Shown here: positions 17,611-24,946 of the stretch, one piece after another
How positions within the stretch are numbered: position 1 is the first letter of the stretch
Layout of the letters: every line of letters begins with the position of its first letter
Assembly: GCA_964503615.1 (NCBI GenBank)
Contig: CAZDBA010000009.1
Span: 1 to 51,908, forward strand
Length of the DNA stretch: 51,908 bases
Source of the DNA: CAZDBA01 sp964503615
GTDB taxonomy: Bacteria > Planctomycetota > Planctomycetia > Pirellulales > Pirellulaceae
Direction of reading: 5' to 3'
Position numbers and translations under genes: made by a program
The notes under the pieces: model-generated
The model's input: only the letters and a program-made list of their open reading frames with translations
Database searches by the model: none
What the model was told of the DNA's origin: nothing

Positions 17611-18934
17611 GACGATTCCAATCCAGTTTTTCTCGAATTTCGTCTTTGAGGTGTTTCAACACAGAATCTTTGTCTGTGTTGGCAAGGATTTCAGCCACCA
17701 CTGCCTTGGCAGATTTGTCACCCCAAGATCCACCATGCTCAAAATAATGTTTGGCAGCCTGCCCGATAATGTAGGAGCTAAATCCAGCCGCGGCCCCTTG
17801 TGGGACCATGGTTAAAGCGGTTCCCAGCGTCGCAGTCAGCCCTTTAAACAAGCTCGCACCCCACTCGGTCATCAAACCTAACGCAAAAACGCCAGCCGCT
17901 TTTCCAATCGCCTTAGACAATCCTCGGGCCTGAGCCATTGAGAAATTCAAACCGTAGACTTTTGACAGAGTCACAATCATAAGGGCATCGATTGCGACGC
18001 CTCCAACAATGTCAACGATTGGCAGAGGATTCAACGCGACCACCATCGCTTTGGTGCCGGCCATGGTCCAGATTACCTGGTCTGCTTTGCGATTTCGCAT
18101 TTGCACACGAATCGTAGCGATCCGATCACTTTTGTCCGCCGCGTACATAGCTGCGTTCAGGGCAATCAACTCAAGCCCTTCTTTTTCCAGCACAGTAAGG
18201 ATCAGCGATTTCAAATCTTCGACATCTGGTTCCGGTTTGCGCCACTCCGATTTTTCACGCCCCCCCTCTGTTTCGATGATGTATTCGACTTTGCGGGGAT
18301 CGGCAGCGGAAGTTACGACGTTGGCTGGATCGATTAAACCGGAGGTGCGCTTGCCGACCATTTCCAGCAGCGTTTCCAATTGCTCTTTGCTGTAAAGATC
18401 TTTCTTGTTGAACACCAACAGGATCGGCTTTTGAACCGCCGCCAGCTCGACCAGCGCTGTGTACTCAGTGTCGTTCAGATCGGAATCGGTTACGAACAGG
18501 ATCAAATCGGCTCGTCGAGCAGTGGTTTCGGCCAGATCCGCGCGGTCTTTGCCACCGACTTCGTTGATGCCTGGAGTGTCAATGAGGATCACTTCGCTTG
18601 ATTCCAAGCCAGGTACACGATGGCCGGCCCCATCCCATGCGGTGCCCCAGACCTGTTTGGTCCAGCCACCCTGCACGTCGACATCGACTACTTGCTTGCC
18701 AATCAACGCATTGATCATCGCCGATTTGCCTGTGCTGATCTCGCCAAAGATCACAATTTCCAAGCGGCCTGATACAATCTTTTCGAACATTTCGTTCAGC
18801 TGACGAATGTCGTTCTGTAACTGTTCCTTTTCCGCAGCCGGGCAGCCACGTAGTTTTTCCAGCGTGTTTTCAACCGCTGCAACAGCGTCTTTGTACTGCG
18901 GATCTTGATTCGTTGTTGTCTCTTGGGTGTCCAC
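17600..18934 (-). CDS. GTPase with C-terminal DUF697-like membrane region (first of a pair)
   Basis: Protein of 444 residues of the Era/dynamin-like GTPase group. A helical N-terminus (1-55) precedes the G domain: GEISTGKS (G1, 64-71), DTPG (G3, 119-122) and NKKD (G4, 176-179). The C-terminal part (about 280-420) has hydrophobic segments (MAGTKAMVVALNPLPIVDIVG, AIDALMIVTLSKVYGLNFS) typical of DUF697 proteins, suggesting membrane association. Such GTPases have been linked to membrane remodelling or stress, but the role here is unknown. It is paralogous to the gene just upstream (18991-20550), 56 bases away, and overlaps the phosphatase gene downstream. The ATG at 18934 is the natural start. 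Confidence 0.85.
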   Translation of the reverse strand: MDTQETTTNQDPQYKDAVAAVENTLEKLRGCPAAEKEQLQNDIRQLNEMFEKIVSGRLEIVIFGEISTGKSAMINALIGKQVVDVDVQGGWTKQVWGTAWDGAGHRVPGLESSEVILIDTPGINEVGGKDRADLAETTARRADLILFVTDSDLNDTEYTALVELAAVQKPILLVFNKKDLYSKEQLETLLEMVGKRTSGLIDPANVVTSAADPRKVEYIIETEGGREKSEWRKPEPDVEDLKSLILTVLEKEGLELIALNAAMYAADKSDRIATIRVQMRNRKADQVIWTMAGTKAMVVALNPLPIVDIVGGVAIDALMIVTLSKVYGLNFSMAQARGLSKAIGKAAGVFALGLMTEWGASLFKGLTATLGTALTMVPQGAAAGFSSYIIGQAAKHYFEHGGSWGDKSAKAVVAEILANTDKDSVLKHLKDEIREKLDWNRHAE

Positions 18935-18990
18935 GGGAGTGATCCGTTGAGTAATAGTTGGTTGGTGAAAAGGATTTGGTCAGAAAGGTA

Positions 18991-20550
18991 TTAGTCAGAC
19001 TTGTTGGATAGTTTGTCGCGAGCCGTTTTGACCAATCGGCCCAGCTCTGCGGGGGTTGTTAAGTCGTCCCAGTGTCGGCGGGCGATTCCGGCCAAGCCGC
19101 CTTCTGGAGTTTGCATTTCGTTTTCAAAGTATTCAATAAACACCAGCCCAACCCAGCGAGTCAACAACGCCTGGATTGTACCTTGCATCGCATTGCCCGC
19201 GAGTGTTCCTGCAATCGGGACTGTCTTTATGAGTGACGCCACGACCGAGGCGAGCAAGAGCGAGGCACCTTGATAACCCAATACACCGACAAGGATTTTC
19301 CCCATCTGCCCCAGCCATTCTCGGGCGGTTGCCAAGTCCACTTTTTGACCATAGACGTTCGCAATATCTAAAATCATTTTGGTTGAAATGCCCACGCCTG
19401 CAACGAGGTCGATGAGGGGGAACGGGTTTACCGCTGCAACGCCCGCTGCGCCCCACATGTAGCGATCGACCACTTCTTTTGCGTTTCGATTGATGGCATC
19501 TTTGACTTTGCCTTTTGCTTTCTCGACCAAGCCTCTGGATTGCAACAGAAGATTCGCCATCAACAGGTCTTTGCCATCACGTTTGACGATATCCAACATG
19601 CGGTCGGCTAAAGGTTCGATATCGGGGTCAATGGCGACCGTTTCTTCGACTTCCTGACCGTCAGCTGCGATGCGTCGGCGAATACGGCTGCCCTCTTGGG
19701 CCTGAATCGCGACGATGTCTTGCTGTTTGACGAACGCGGTTGTCTGCCGATTTATTTGGCCAAGTAGTTTGTCTCGGTCCTCTTGGGAGTACCAATCTGA
19801 TTTGTTCAAAGCGATCACCACTCGCTTTTCCATCTGACCTAAAACTTCCAGCAGTTCGTGTTCGCTTTCTCGCAACGGTCCGTCGACAACCACGATAACC
19901 AGATCAGCGTCTTTGGCACTCTCTGCGGCGATACGGACGTGAGACTCACCGTCGACTTCACCCAACCCCGGCGTATCGACTAGGAAGACTTGATCGATAC
20001 CTGGCCAAGGTATCTCATTGCGGGTAACGGTTGTTCCACCCGTTACGTTGGTTGCAAAAACTTCGCGTCCTGCCAGTAGGTTCAGTACAGAGCTTTTTCC
20101 ACTGGAGATCGTTCCGAACGCGACGATCTCTAGTGTTTGGGCCTCCCGCTTGGCTTCCATCTCGGCGAGTATCGGATCCAGTTCGGCCTTTAAGCGATGA
20201 TCCTCATCGGCGCTTTGGCGGAGCTGTTCGATCTGATCAAGATTTTCGTCGATCTCAAACTGCTTTTGCGCGTGGCTCAGCTCGCTGGGATTTTTGTTGC
20301 GGCGCTCTCGTTGAATCTTCTTTGCAAGCGAAGTGCCCCAGAGCTTCCAGATCACCCATGCAGCACTTCCAATTAACAGGGCCATGCCAATGAAGACCGC
20401 AATCAAATACAGAATTCCCCAGACAGCCCCTAGGGCGCTGATCATTTGGTATTTGTCGATGATCCAACCGGGAAGGTAGATCAATCCGATTCCTAACGCG
20501 GCGGCAAGCCCCACGATTACGATTCCAGAAAATGTTTTGCTAAGTTTCAT
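18991..20550 (-). CDS. GTPase with N-terminal membrane anchor and DUF697-like C-terminus (second of a pair)
   Basis: Protein of 519 residues, paralogue of its downstream neighbour. Two N-terminal transmembrane segments (about 7-30 and 40-70) are absent from the paralogue. A charged linker (75-140) leads to the G domain: GTISSGKS (G1, 146-153), DTPGLGE (G3, 192-198) and NKSD (G4, 249-252). The C-terminal region contains the same AAVNPFPLIDLVAGVGISTK motif as ALNPLPIVDIVGGVAID in the partner, the DUF697 hallmark. A pair with one anchored and one less anchored GTPase suggests a heteromeric membrane complex, by analogy with paired dynamin-like proteins; this is inference. It is the first gene of the GTPase-GTPase-phosphatase transcript. 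Confidence 0.85.
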   Translation of the reverse strand: MKLSKTFSGIVIVGLAAALGIGLIYLPGWIIDKYQMISALGAVWGILYLIAVFIGMALLIGSAAWVIWKLWGTSLAKKIQRERRNKNPSELSHAQKQFEIDENLDQIEQLRQSADEDHRLKAELDPILAEMEAKREAQTLEIVAFGTISSGKSSVLNLLAGREVFATNVTGGTTVTRNEIPWPGIDQVFLVDTPGLGEVDGESHVRIAAESAKDADLVIVVVDGPLRESEHELLEVLGQMEKRVVIALNKSDWYSQEDRDKLLGQINRQTTAFVKQQDIVAIQAQEGSRIRRRIAADGQEVEETVAIDPDIEPLADRMLDIVKRDGKDLLMANLLLQSRGLVEKAKGKVKDAINRNAKEVVDRYMWGAAGVAAVNPFPLIDLVAGVGISTKMILDIANVYGQKVDLATAREWLGQMGKILVGVLGYQGASLLLASVVASLIKTVPIAGTLAGNAMQGTIQALLTRWVGLVFIEYFENEMQTPEGGLAGIARRHWDDLTTPAELGRLVKTARDKLSNKSD

Positions 20551-20746
20551 AGATGAAGACTGAAACAGGAGTGGAGAACTGTGCTAAAAATTTTGGCTGA
20601 TGCGCGATTCGGGCTCTGGTTTTGGTATCGACTTAATTGACCTTGCCCCAGTTCGAGAGAACTTAGGATTCCAGATTTTAGTGCGTACTTGGGCTCAGCA
20701 TCGTAATAGCCAGTGTGTTTGTCGTTATATTTAGACCAATATTTAC

Positions 20747-20790
20747 AAAAAAACCGCTTGGGAAGATCAAATGATCGATTCCCACGCGGT
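20747..20790 (-). terminator. Rho-independent terminator after the 67-residue protein gene
   Basis: On the minus strand ACCGC..GGGAA and TTCCC..GCGGT form a long interrupted stem (20790-20753) around a loop that itself contains GATCATTTGATC, followed by a run of T. It lies about 35 bases past the stop of the small gene. Confidence 0.85.
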
Positions 20791-20825
20791 AATTTGTGTC
20801 GTTTCCAGATTGGATATTGGAAAGT

Positions 20826-21029
20826 CTAGTCGGCCAAGAGTTCCATGACGAAGTTTCCAGCCTCTTGGTCATTTGAAAAACTTGCCTCTTCCAGTGCTTT
20901 GAGCTGTTCTTCATTGAGCTTGTCGCCTTTGTAGTTCGGACAGAAGCGACCCTCGGAATCCTTCACAAAGGTAATTCCTCGGTAAGTGAATTTTTTGTTA
21001 GGCGTGTGCCAAATTACTTCGTGTGCCAA
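20826..21029 (-). CDS. Small hypothetical protein, 67 residues
   Basis: No family recognised. The protein begins AHEVIWHTPNKKFTYRGITF, a strand-rich start, and ends in an acidic helix (NEEQLKALEEASFSNDQEAG). It has a single cysteine and no signal or membrane segment. I accept it as real because the TTG start at 21029 is preceded by AAAGG about 9-13 bases upstream and the stop is followed by a strong terminator, so it forms a self-contained transcription unit. A reading in another frame over the same bases has no such support. Confidence 0.65.
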   Translation of the reverse strand: MAHEVIWHTPNKKFTYRGITFVKDSEGRFCPNYKGDKLNEEQLKALEEASFSNDQEAGNFVMELLAD

Positions 21030-21378
21030 GTTAAGGGCCTTTCAAAATGCTTGCGCAGATTTCGCTAAATTAGGGTGTGGGTCGGAGCAGCTGATTTGAG
21101 GATAGTGCCATCCCCAGCTTGTGTTGAGCTTTTTTTGCTGCTTTCTAAATCGTAACTTGCCTCACGATTTGAATCAATTGAGTCGGATGAATATGTTGAG
21201 GATTACTAGCAATCCAGTGCAAAATTTGTTGGAGTTGCAGGTTAATCGCAGACTATACAGTAAAAACGGTTTTACACGGGCCGCATTGTAGAGAAGGCGA
21301 ACAGGAAGACTTAGATACGGCTTTGAGGGCTCATGCGAAGTCATTAAGACGCCATGGTTTTTGCTGTTTGCGCCGCGC
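21030..21378. other. Intergenic region, 349 bases
   Basis: No gene or clear RNA seen. It lies between the 5' end of the 67-residue protein gene and the 3' end of the methyltransferase gene, both on the minus strand, and so should hold the promoter of the small gene. Confidence 0.4.
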
Positions 21379-22158
21379 TTAAGTGGGTTTGGTGGCAAGG
21401 ATTGCGAAAAACGTGTCGATATATTTGCTGAGTTTATCACTACCGCCCCACGCGTCCTCATAAAATCCGCTTACCTGAAATCCTGCGGTGATCACTCCAC
21501 CAATCATGTCTGTCAGCGAATGCCCAAAGTCGATCGGCCGTTCATGTCCCATCGTTTCTTCTCGCTCAGTAGAATCCAGATCAAGGTCGCTATAAGGAAT
21601 TTTGTGACGCACGATCAGCTTGCCACGCTCCTTTTCCCTTTCATCGAAAATGTAATGAACTGGATTGATCAAACCGCTAATCATTGTTCCCCCGGTCGTC
21701 AGAACACGGAACGCTTCGTTCCATATCGGTTGAAGTTGTGGACAGTAACAAACGGAGCAGGGATTGATGATTTTATCGAACGATCCCGATTCGAACTGTG
21801 TTAAATCAGCCATGTCGCCGGTAGCAATTTCGATGGCAAGCCCCTCACGTTCGGCAATTTCTTGATCTCGTTGTAATTGCCGCTGGCTGATATCAAACAC
21901 TGTCACCTTTGCGCCAAGTGCAGATAGAATGGGTGCCTGTTTTCCCCCAGCACCTGCCAAGCAAAGAATTCGTTGGCCTGAGATCGGTTCCAGCCATTCG
22001 CGCGGGACCGGTTTCTGGGCGGTGACGTTGATCGCCCAGTTGCCAGCTTGGGCAGCGGCAAGTTCTTCGCCGGTTACGGCCTTGAAAAAACGGTCGCTCG
22101 ATTCGGCAATCGCATCCCATTTTTCGCGATTGTATTGAACGGGGTCGATGTTGGACAC
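21379..22158 (-). CDS. Class I SAM-dependent methyltransferase
   Basis: Protein of about 259 residues with the Rossmann-type methyltransferase pattern: motif I QRILCLAGAGGKQAP, an acidic residue at the end of strand 2 (KVTVFDISQ), motif with GDMADL, and the post-motif FDKIINPCSVCYCPQLQPIWNEAFRVLTTGGTMISG. The last segment is the common 'methyltransferase domain' type seen in ubiquinone/menaquinone-like methyltransferases. The substrate is unknown. The open frame reaches a TTG at 22233, but GTG 22158 (SNIDPVQYNREKWDAIAE) seems the better start because the 25 residues before it look unlike the family; neither has a strong ribosome-binding site. Confidence 0.8.
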   Translation of the reverse strand: MSNIDPVQYNREKWDAIAESSDRFFKAVTGEELAAAQAGNWAINVTAQKPVPREWLEPISGQRILCLAGAGGKQAPILSALGAKVTVFDISQRQLQRDQEIAEREGLAIEIATGDMADLTQFESGSFDKIINPCSVCYCPQLQPIWNEAFRVLTTGGTMISGLINPVHYIFDEREKERGKLIVRHKIPYSDLDLDSTEREETMGHERPIDFGHSLTDMIGGVITAGFQVSGFYEDAWGGSDKLSKYIDTFFAILATKPT

Positions 22159-22238
22159 GAGTAGGGTTCTACATTTATTAGAGCGGATATCAGCCGAGCA
22201 GGAGACGATTGTGTTTCGTGTACCTGCATTCAAGAATC

Positions 22239-22490
22239 TTAATCACATCCCAGATCTACGACGAGGTTCTGCTCTGGATAGATGTGATCATAGGGGATGC
22301 CAAGTTGTTCAGAAATGATTCGCCGCGTCGTTAGTGCAACGTCCCGATCGGTTCCAGGACCACATCTTGCGACAAACTCCTCCTCAGAGATCGCTGGCCA
22401 ATTCTGTTCGAATGATCGACAGACACTTCCGTTCGAGAGGCGAAGCAGGAAAAGTAACGAAATTGCGAGCAGAATAAAAATCATAGCCAT
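22239..22490 (-). CDS. Small membrane protein with acyl-carrier-protein-like C-terminus
   Basis: Protein of 83 residues. An N-terminal hydrophobic helix (IFILLAISLLFLLRL) is followed by a segment ending RRIISEQLGIPYDHIYPEQNL, then VVDLGCD and a TAA stop. This matches the first half of acyl carrier proteins (VKKIIVEQLGV...FVEDLGADS) and stops just before the Ser that carries phosphopantetheine. It therefore cannot work as a classical carrier. From memory, short planctomycete proteins of this ACP-like, serine-less design exist, so it may be intact rather than truncated. It is upstream of the methyltransferase on the same strand. Confidence 0.65.
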   Translation of the reverse strand: MAMIFILLAISLLFLLRLSNGSVCRSFEQNWPAISEEEFVARCGPGTDRDVALTTRRIISEQLGIPYDHIYPEQNLVVDLGCD

Positions 22491-22562
22491 GGAAGCTATT
22501 TTATCTGGGTTCGTTCAATAGGTACAGGCTGAAGCAAAAACCAAAATACGGGTGATGGTAAA

Positions 22563-22597
22563 CAAAAAACGGCCGCATCATATTTTGATACGACCGT
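22563..22597 (-). terminator. Strong Rho-independent terminator of the sigma-factor operon
   Basis: On the minus strand ACGGTCGTATCA pairs with TGATGCGGCCGT (12 bp, with G-U pairs) around a 5-base loop, followed by TTTTTT (22597-22563). It lies about 110 bases past the stop of the coiled-coil protein gene. Confidence 0.9.
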
Positions 22598-22705
22598 CGT
22601 TTGGCACAATCCCAGTCAGCACGAGGCAGTAATCCGACAGGGACCATGACAAAACAAAGTGGATTCTGGAGGCCCAGGTTTAGGGTTGGGGCTCCGTCTC
22701 CGTTT

Positions 22706-23464
22706 TTAGAGATTCGTTCTTTGTTTCCCTTTTTGTGGTTTTACTTTGCCATTTTCAGCTTCATCTTGTTCGTCTTTCTCCGTTTCTTTCTTGCTGGCCA
22801 AAACTTCGCTGCGTTTTTTTGCTTTGGCGATCTTTTGCGCGAGTTGCTTGTCCAAAACTTCACTTCTTGTTTCACGGAATTCAGCCAAGTCTTCACGCAT
22901 CGCGGCGATTTTTGCTTTTTGCCTTTCGATTTCTAAACGACGCATTTCGATTTTGAGCTCCCACTGTTGCTGCAGCAGTTCTCTCAATCGTCCTTCAATT
23001 TTTTCCGTGTTGTCCACGGTCAATTGCGCCGAGGTATACTCAATACGTGAGCGTACTTTCCAGATCTTCAACTCGATCCTGTATCGCTCGGGATCTTTTT
23101 CTTTGTTGCGATTGAGTCGGGCGTGCTGTTTCGACAATGCCTTCATGGCCCGTTTATATTCATCGGGGCGTTTCTCTTCCAGCAATTTCAAAAGCCGCTT
23201 GAGAGCCGGATGATGCGTGTCGACAAATTCGTACAGGACAGCCTTTCGAGCAGCCAACTCTTCCGGCGTTATTTTCTTCTTGTCGGTTTTGTCGTTGCCT
23301 TTTTTTGATTCAGTTGATTTAGTATTCTCGTCGTCTTGTTGTTCGGCGGTTTTAGCTTTGGGATTTTTAGCCTGCTTTTTTTGCTCACCTTCTTGGGCAC
23401 TGCAAACAGAGGAGCCAAAAAGACAAATAGTCACGGCAAAGATGAAAGGGATCAACTTTTTCAT
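22706..23464 (-). CDS. Secreted charged coiled-coil protein in sigma-factor operon
   Basis: Protein of 252 residues with a signal peptide (1-23, SSVCSAQ) and then an extremely Lys/Glu/Gln-rich body. Long heptad-like helices run through about 75-235 (LKRLLKLLEEKRPDEYKRAM, LLQQQWELKIEMRRLEIERQ). It is probably a periplasmic helical protein; its place after a sigma and an anti-sigma-like gene recalls periplasmic sensor partners such as CnrX or Zra-type proteins, but no sequence link is seen. The ATG overlaps the end of the anti-sigma-like gene by 4 bases, so translation is coupled. A strong terminator follows. Confidence 0.8.
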   Translation of the reverse strand: MKKLIPFIFAVTICLFGSSVCSAQEGEQKKQAKNPKAKTAEQQDDENTKSTESKKGNDKTDKKKITPEELAARKAVLYEFVDTHHPALKRLLKLLEEKRPDEYKRAMKALSKQHARLNRNKEKDPERYRIELKIWKVRSRIEYTSAQLTVDNTEKIEGRLRELLQQQWELKIEMRRLEIERQKAKIAAMREDLAEFRETRSEVLDKQLAQKIAKAKKRSEVLASKKETEKDEQDEAENGKVKPQKGKQRTNL

Positions 23465-24072
23465 TGAGTCATCTCCGTGTCGTCTTCTGCCGCCTCACCC
23501 TCTAATTCGGCGATTGCGACAAACATCCAGTCCTCTTCGTCTATTTCTTCTACGATTTCTGAATTCGAAAATTGAGAGTCGGTACTCTCATTCGTTTCAA
23601 AGAACTCGACATCCTGAACTGCATCGGCCCAAGCAATCGCAAGTTCTTCGTCGTGCGACTGCGCGGCTATGTCGGTGGAACCTTGCTCCCAATTTGTTAT
23701 CCAAGCAGCAAGTCCCACACCCAACAAAAGTGCTGCAGCTAAACCAATCACCCAATTCAATTTGGAATTGACTGGAGTTGACAAGGAATTCGACTGTTGG
23801 TTTTGAACGTCAGCTCTTTGCGACGTTGGGGTGAAACCACTTTCAAAAACAGAAGTGGAAAGTTCCATCATTCGAGAAACGGCATCCCTTGCTTCGGGAT
23901 CATCTTCCAGGCGGGATTCGAACTGGGTTAATTGCTCGCCTGAGAGCTCGTCGGCGATGTAGCAAAACGCCATCCAATCCAGATCGCTGGTAAACGGTTC
24001 CGTGAAAGCGGATGCAGGTAAGGCACGCAACTCGTTGCGGATTGATTCTAGATTTGATTCAAATTCTGACAT
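23461..24072 (-). CDS. Membrane anti-sigma-factor-like protein
   Basis: Protein of 203 residues with one transmembrane segment (about 105-127, WVIGLAAALLLGVGLAAWI). The cytoplasmic part has a helix pattern FCYIADELSGEQLTQFESRL followed by DDPEARD, the arrangement seen in anti-sigma factors of ECF systems. The zinc-binding HxxxCxxC is absent; there is a single cysteine. The extracytoplasmic part is short and very acidic. It would hold the sigma factor at the membrane until a signal releases it. It lies between the sigma gene (58 bases upstream) and the coiled-coil gene (4-base overlap). Assignment rests on context plus topology. Confidence 0.75.
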   Translation of the reverse strand: MSEFESNLESIRNELRALPASAFTEPFTSDLDWMAFCYIADELSGEQLTQFESRLEDDPEARDAVSRMMELSTSVFESGFTPTSQRADVQNQQSNSLSTPVNSKLNWVIGLAAALLLGVGLAAWITNWEQGSTDIAAQSHDEELAIAWADAVQDVEFFETNESTDSQFSNSEIVEEIDEEDWMFVAIAELEGEAAEDDTEMTQ

Positions 24073-24130
24073 GAAACTTAGTTGTCCATTGCAAGCTGTA
24101 TACTTTTTGAGTGCCGATTTAATTCTTCGG

Positions 24131-24667
24131 TCACTTGAGTTTCTCTTTTAAAATTTTGAGTCCACGTCGCATCCGCGTGAGGACAGTTCCTAAAGGCACG
24201 TCCAAGCGTTCGGCAATTTCGATGAACTTTAATCCTTCTTTCATTCGTAACTGAACGATCTCAGCTACCTCGGGTGGCAAAGTTTCCAAAGCTTCACGAA
24301 CCCGAGCCTTGTCTTCCTTTTTCTTCAGTGCGGTGAATCCTTCGTTTTCCAAATCACCGCAACGCCCGATCTGCCAAGCGATCTTGTCCTTCGCTCGTTG
24401 ATCGACTTTTTGTTTTCGATGTACCAACATCGCTTCGTTGTAGGCGACTCGAAACAACCAGGACTTGTGCGAACCTGGCTTTACACCCCCGCCTTGTTCT
24501 AACAACCGAGTGAATGCGATTTGCAACACATCGGCGACTGACCCTGGGTCTTTTAGCACTCCCATCAAAAACCGTTCGAGCGCACAAGCATGCTGCTGAT
24601 ACGCTTTTTGGACCGAATCATTGTCCAATCGTATTTTGGATGAAGAAGTCAAATTGTCTCGATCCAT
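24131..24667 (-). CDS. ECF-type RNA polymerase sigma factor
   Basis: Sigma-70-family protein of 178 residues, the usual ECF length. Region 2 spans about 25-90 (ALERFLMGVLKDPGSVADVLQIAFTRLLE, SWLFRVAYNEAM), and region 4 about 125-178 (ALETLPPEVAEIVQLRMKEG, IAERLDVPLGTVLTRMRRGL) with the helix-turn-helix for -35 recognition. It heads a three-gene transcript with the membrane anti-sigma-like and coiled-coil proteins, the standard layout for a signal-responsive ECF system. The inverted repeat TTTGGCT/AGCCAAA about 40 bases upstream of the start could be regulatory. Start at ATG 24667. Confidence 0.93.
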   Translation of the reverse strand: MDRDNLTSSSKIRLDNDSVQKAYQQHACALERFLMGVLKDPGSVADVLQIAFTRLLEQGGGVKPGSHKSWLFRVAYNEAMLVHRKQKVDQRAKDKIAWQIGRCGDLENEGFTALKKKEDKARVREALETLPPEVAEIVQLRMKEGLKFIEIAERLDVPLGTVLTRMRRGLKILKEKLK

Positions 24668-24706
24668 ACGGGTCTTATGTAAGGGACGCCTAAGAAGGCC
24701 AAAATA

Positions 24707-24724
24707 TTTGGCTTCCGAGCCAAA
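24707..24724. promoter_or_regulatory. Inverted repeat upstream of the ECF sigma gene
   Basis: TTTGGCT (24707-24713) and AGCCAAA (24718-24724) form a perfect 7-bp inverted repeat with a TCCG loop, 40 bases upstream of the sigma ATG. It could be an operator or a 5' leader hairpin. On the plus strand it is followed by A residues, and on the minus strand no T run follows, so it is not a terminator for a known gene. Confidence 0.35.
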
Positions 24725-24946
24725 AAAATCAAATTTCTTCGCGAAAAACGGTGGTTAAATTTTGCAGATGATGGGTTCTTATCCGTATAGGGTTAATATC
24801 CGGTGTTTGACTTGCCTAAAAAAGTGCAACCAGTCATTATGCCTTCCCCACAATTTTGTGCTTTGAACAGCGGGAGATTCCATTTTCCCTTGAATTTGGT
24901 GATATTCTCAACCCTCATGAAGTTGTGAACTACTAAATAACTAACT

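Noticed and set aside
20678..20914. 78-residue minus-strand frame overlapping the small 67-residue gene
   Set aside because: It runs through the terminator hairpin and lacks the ribosome-binding site that the accepted frame has.
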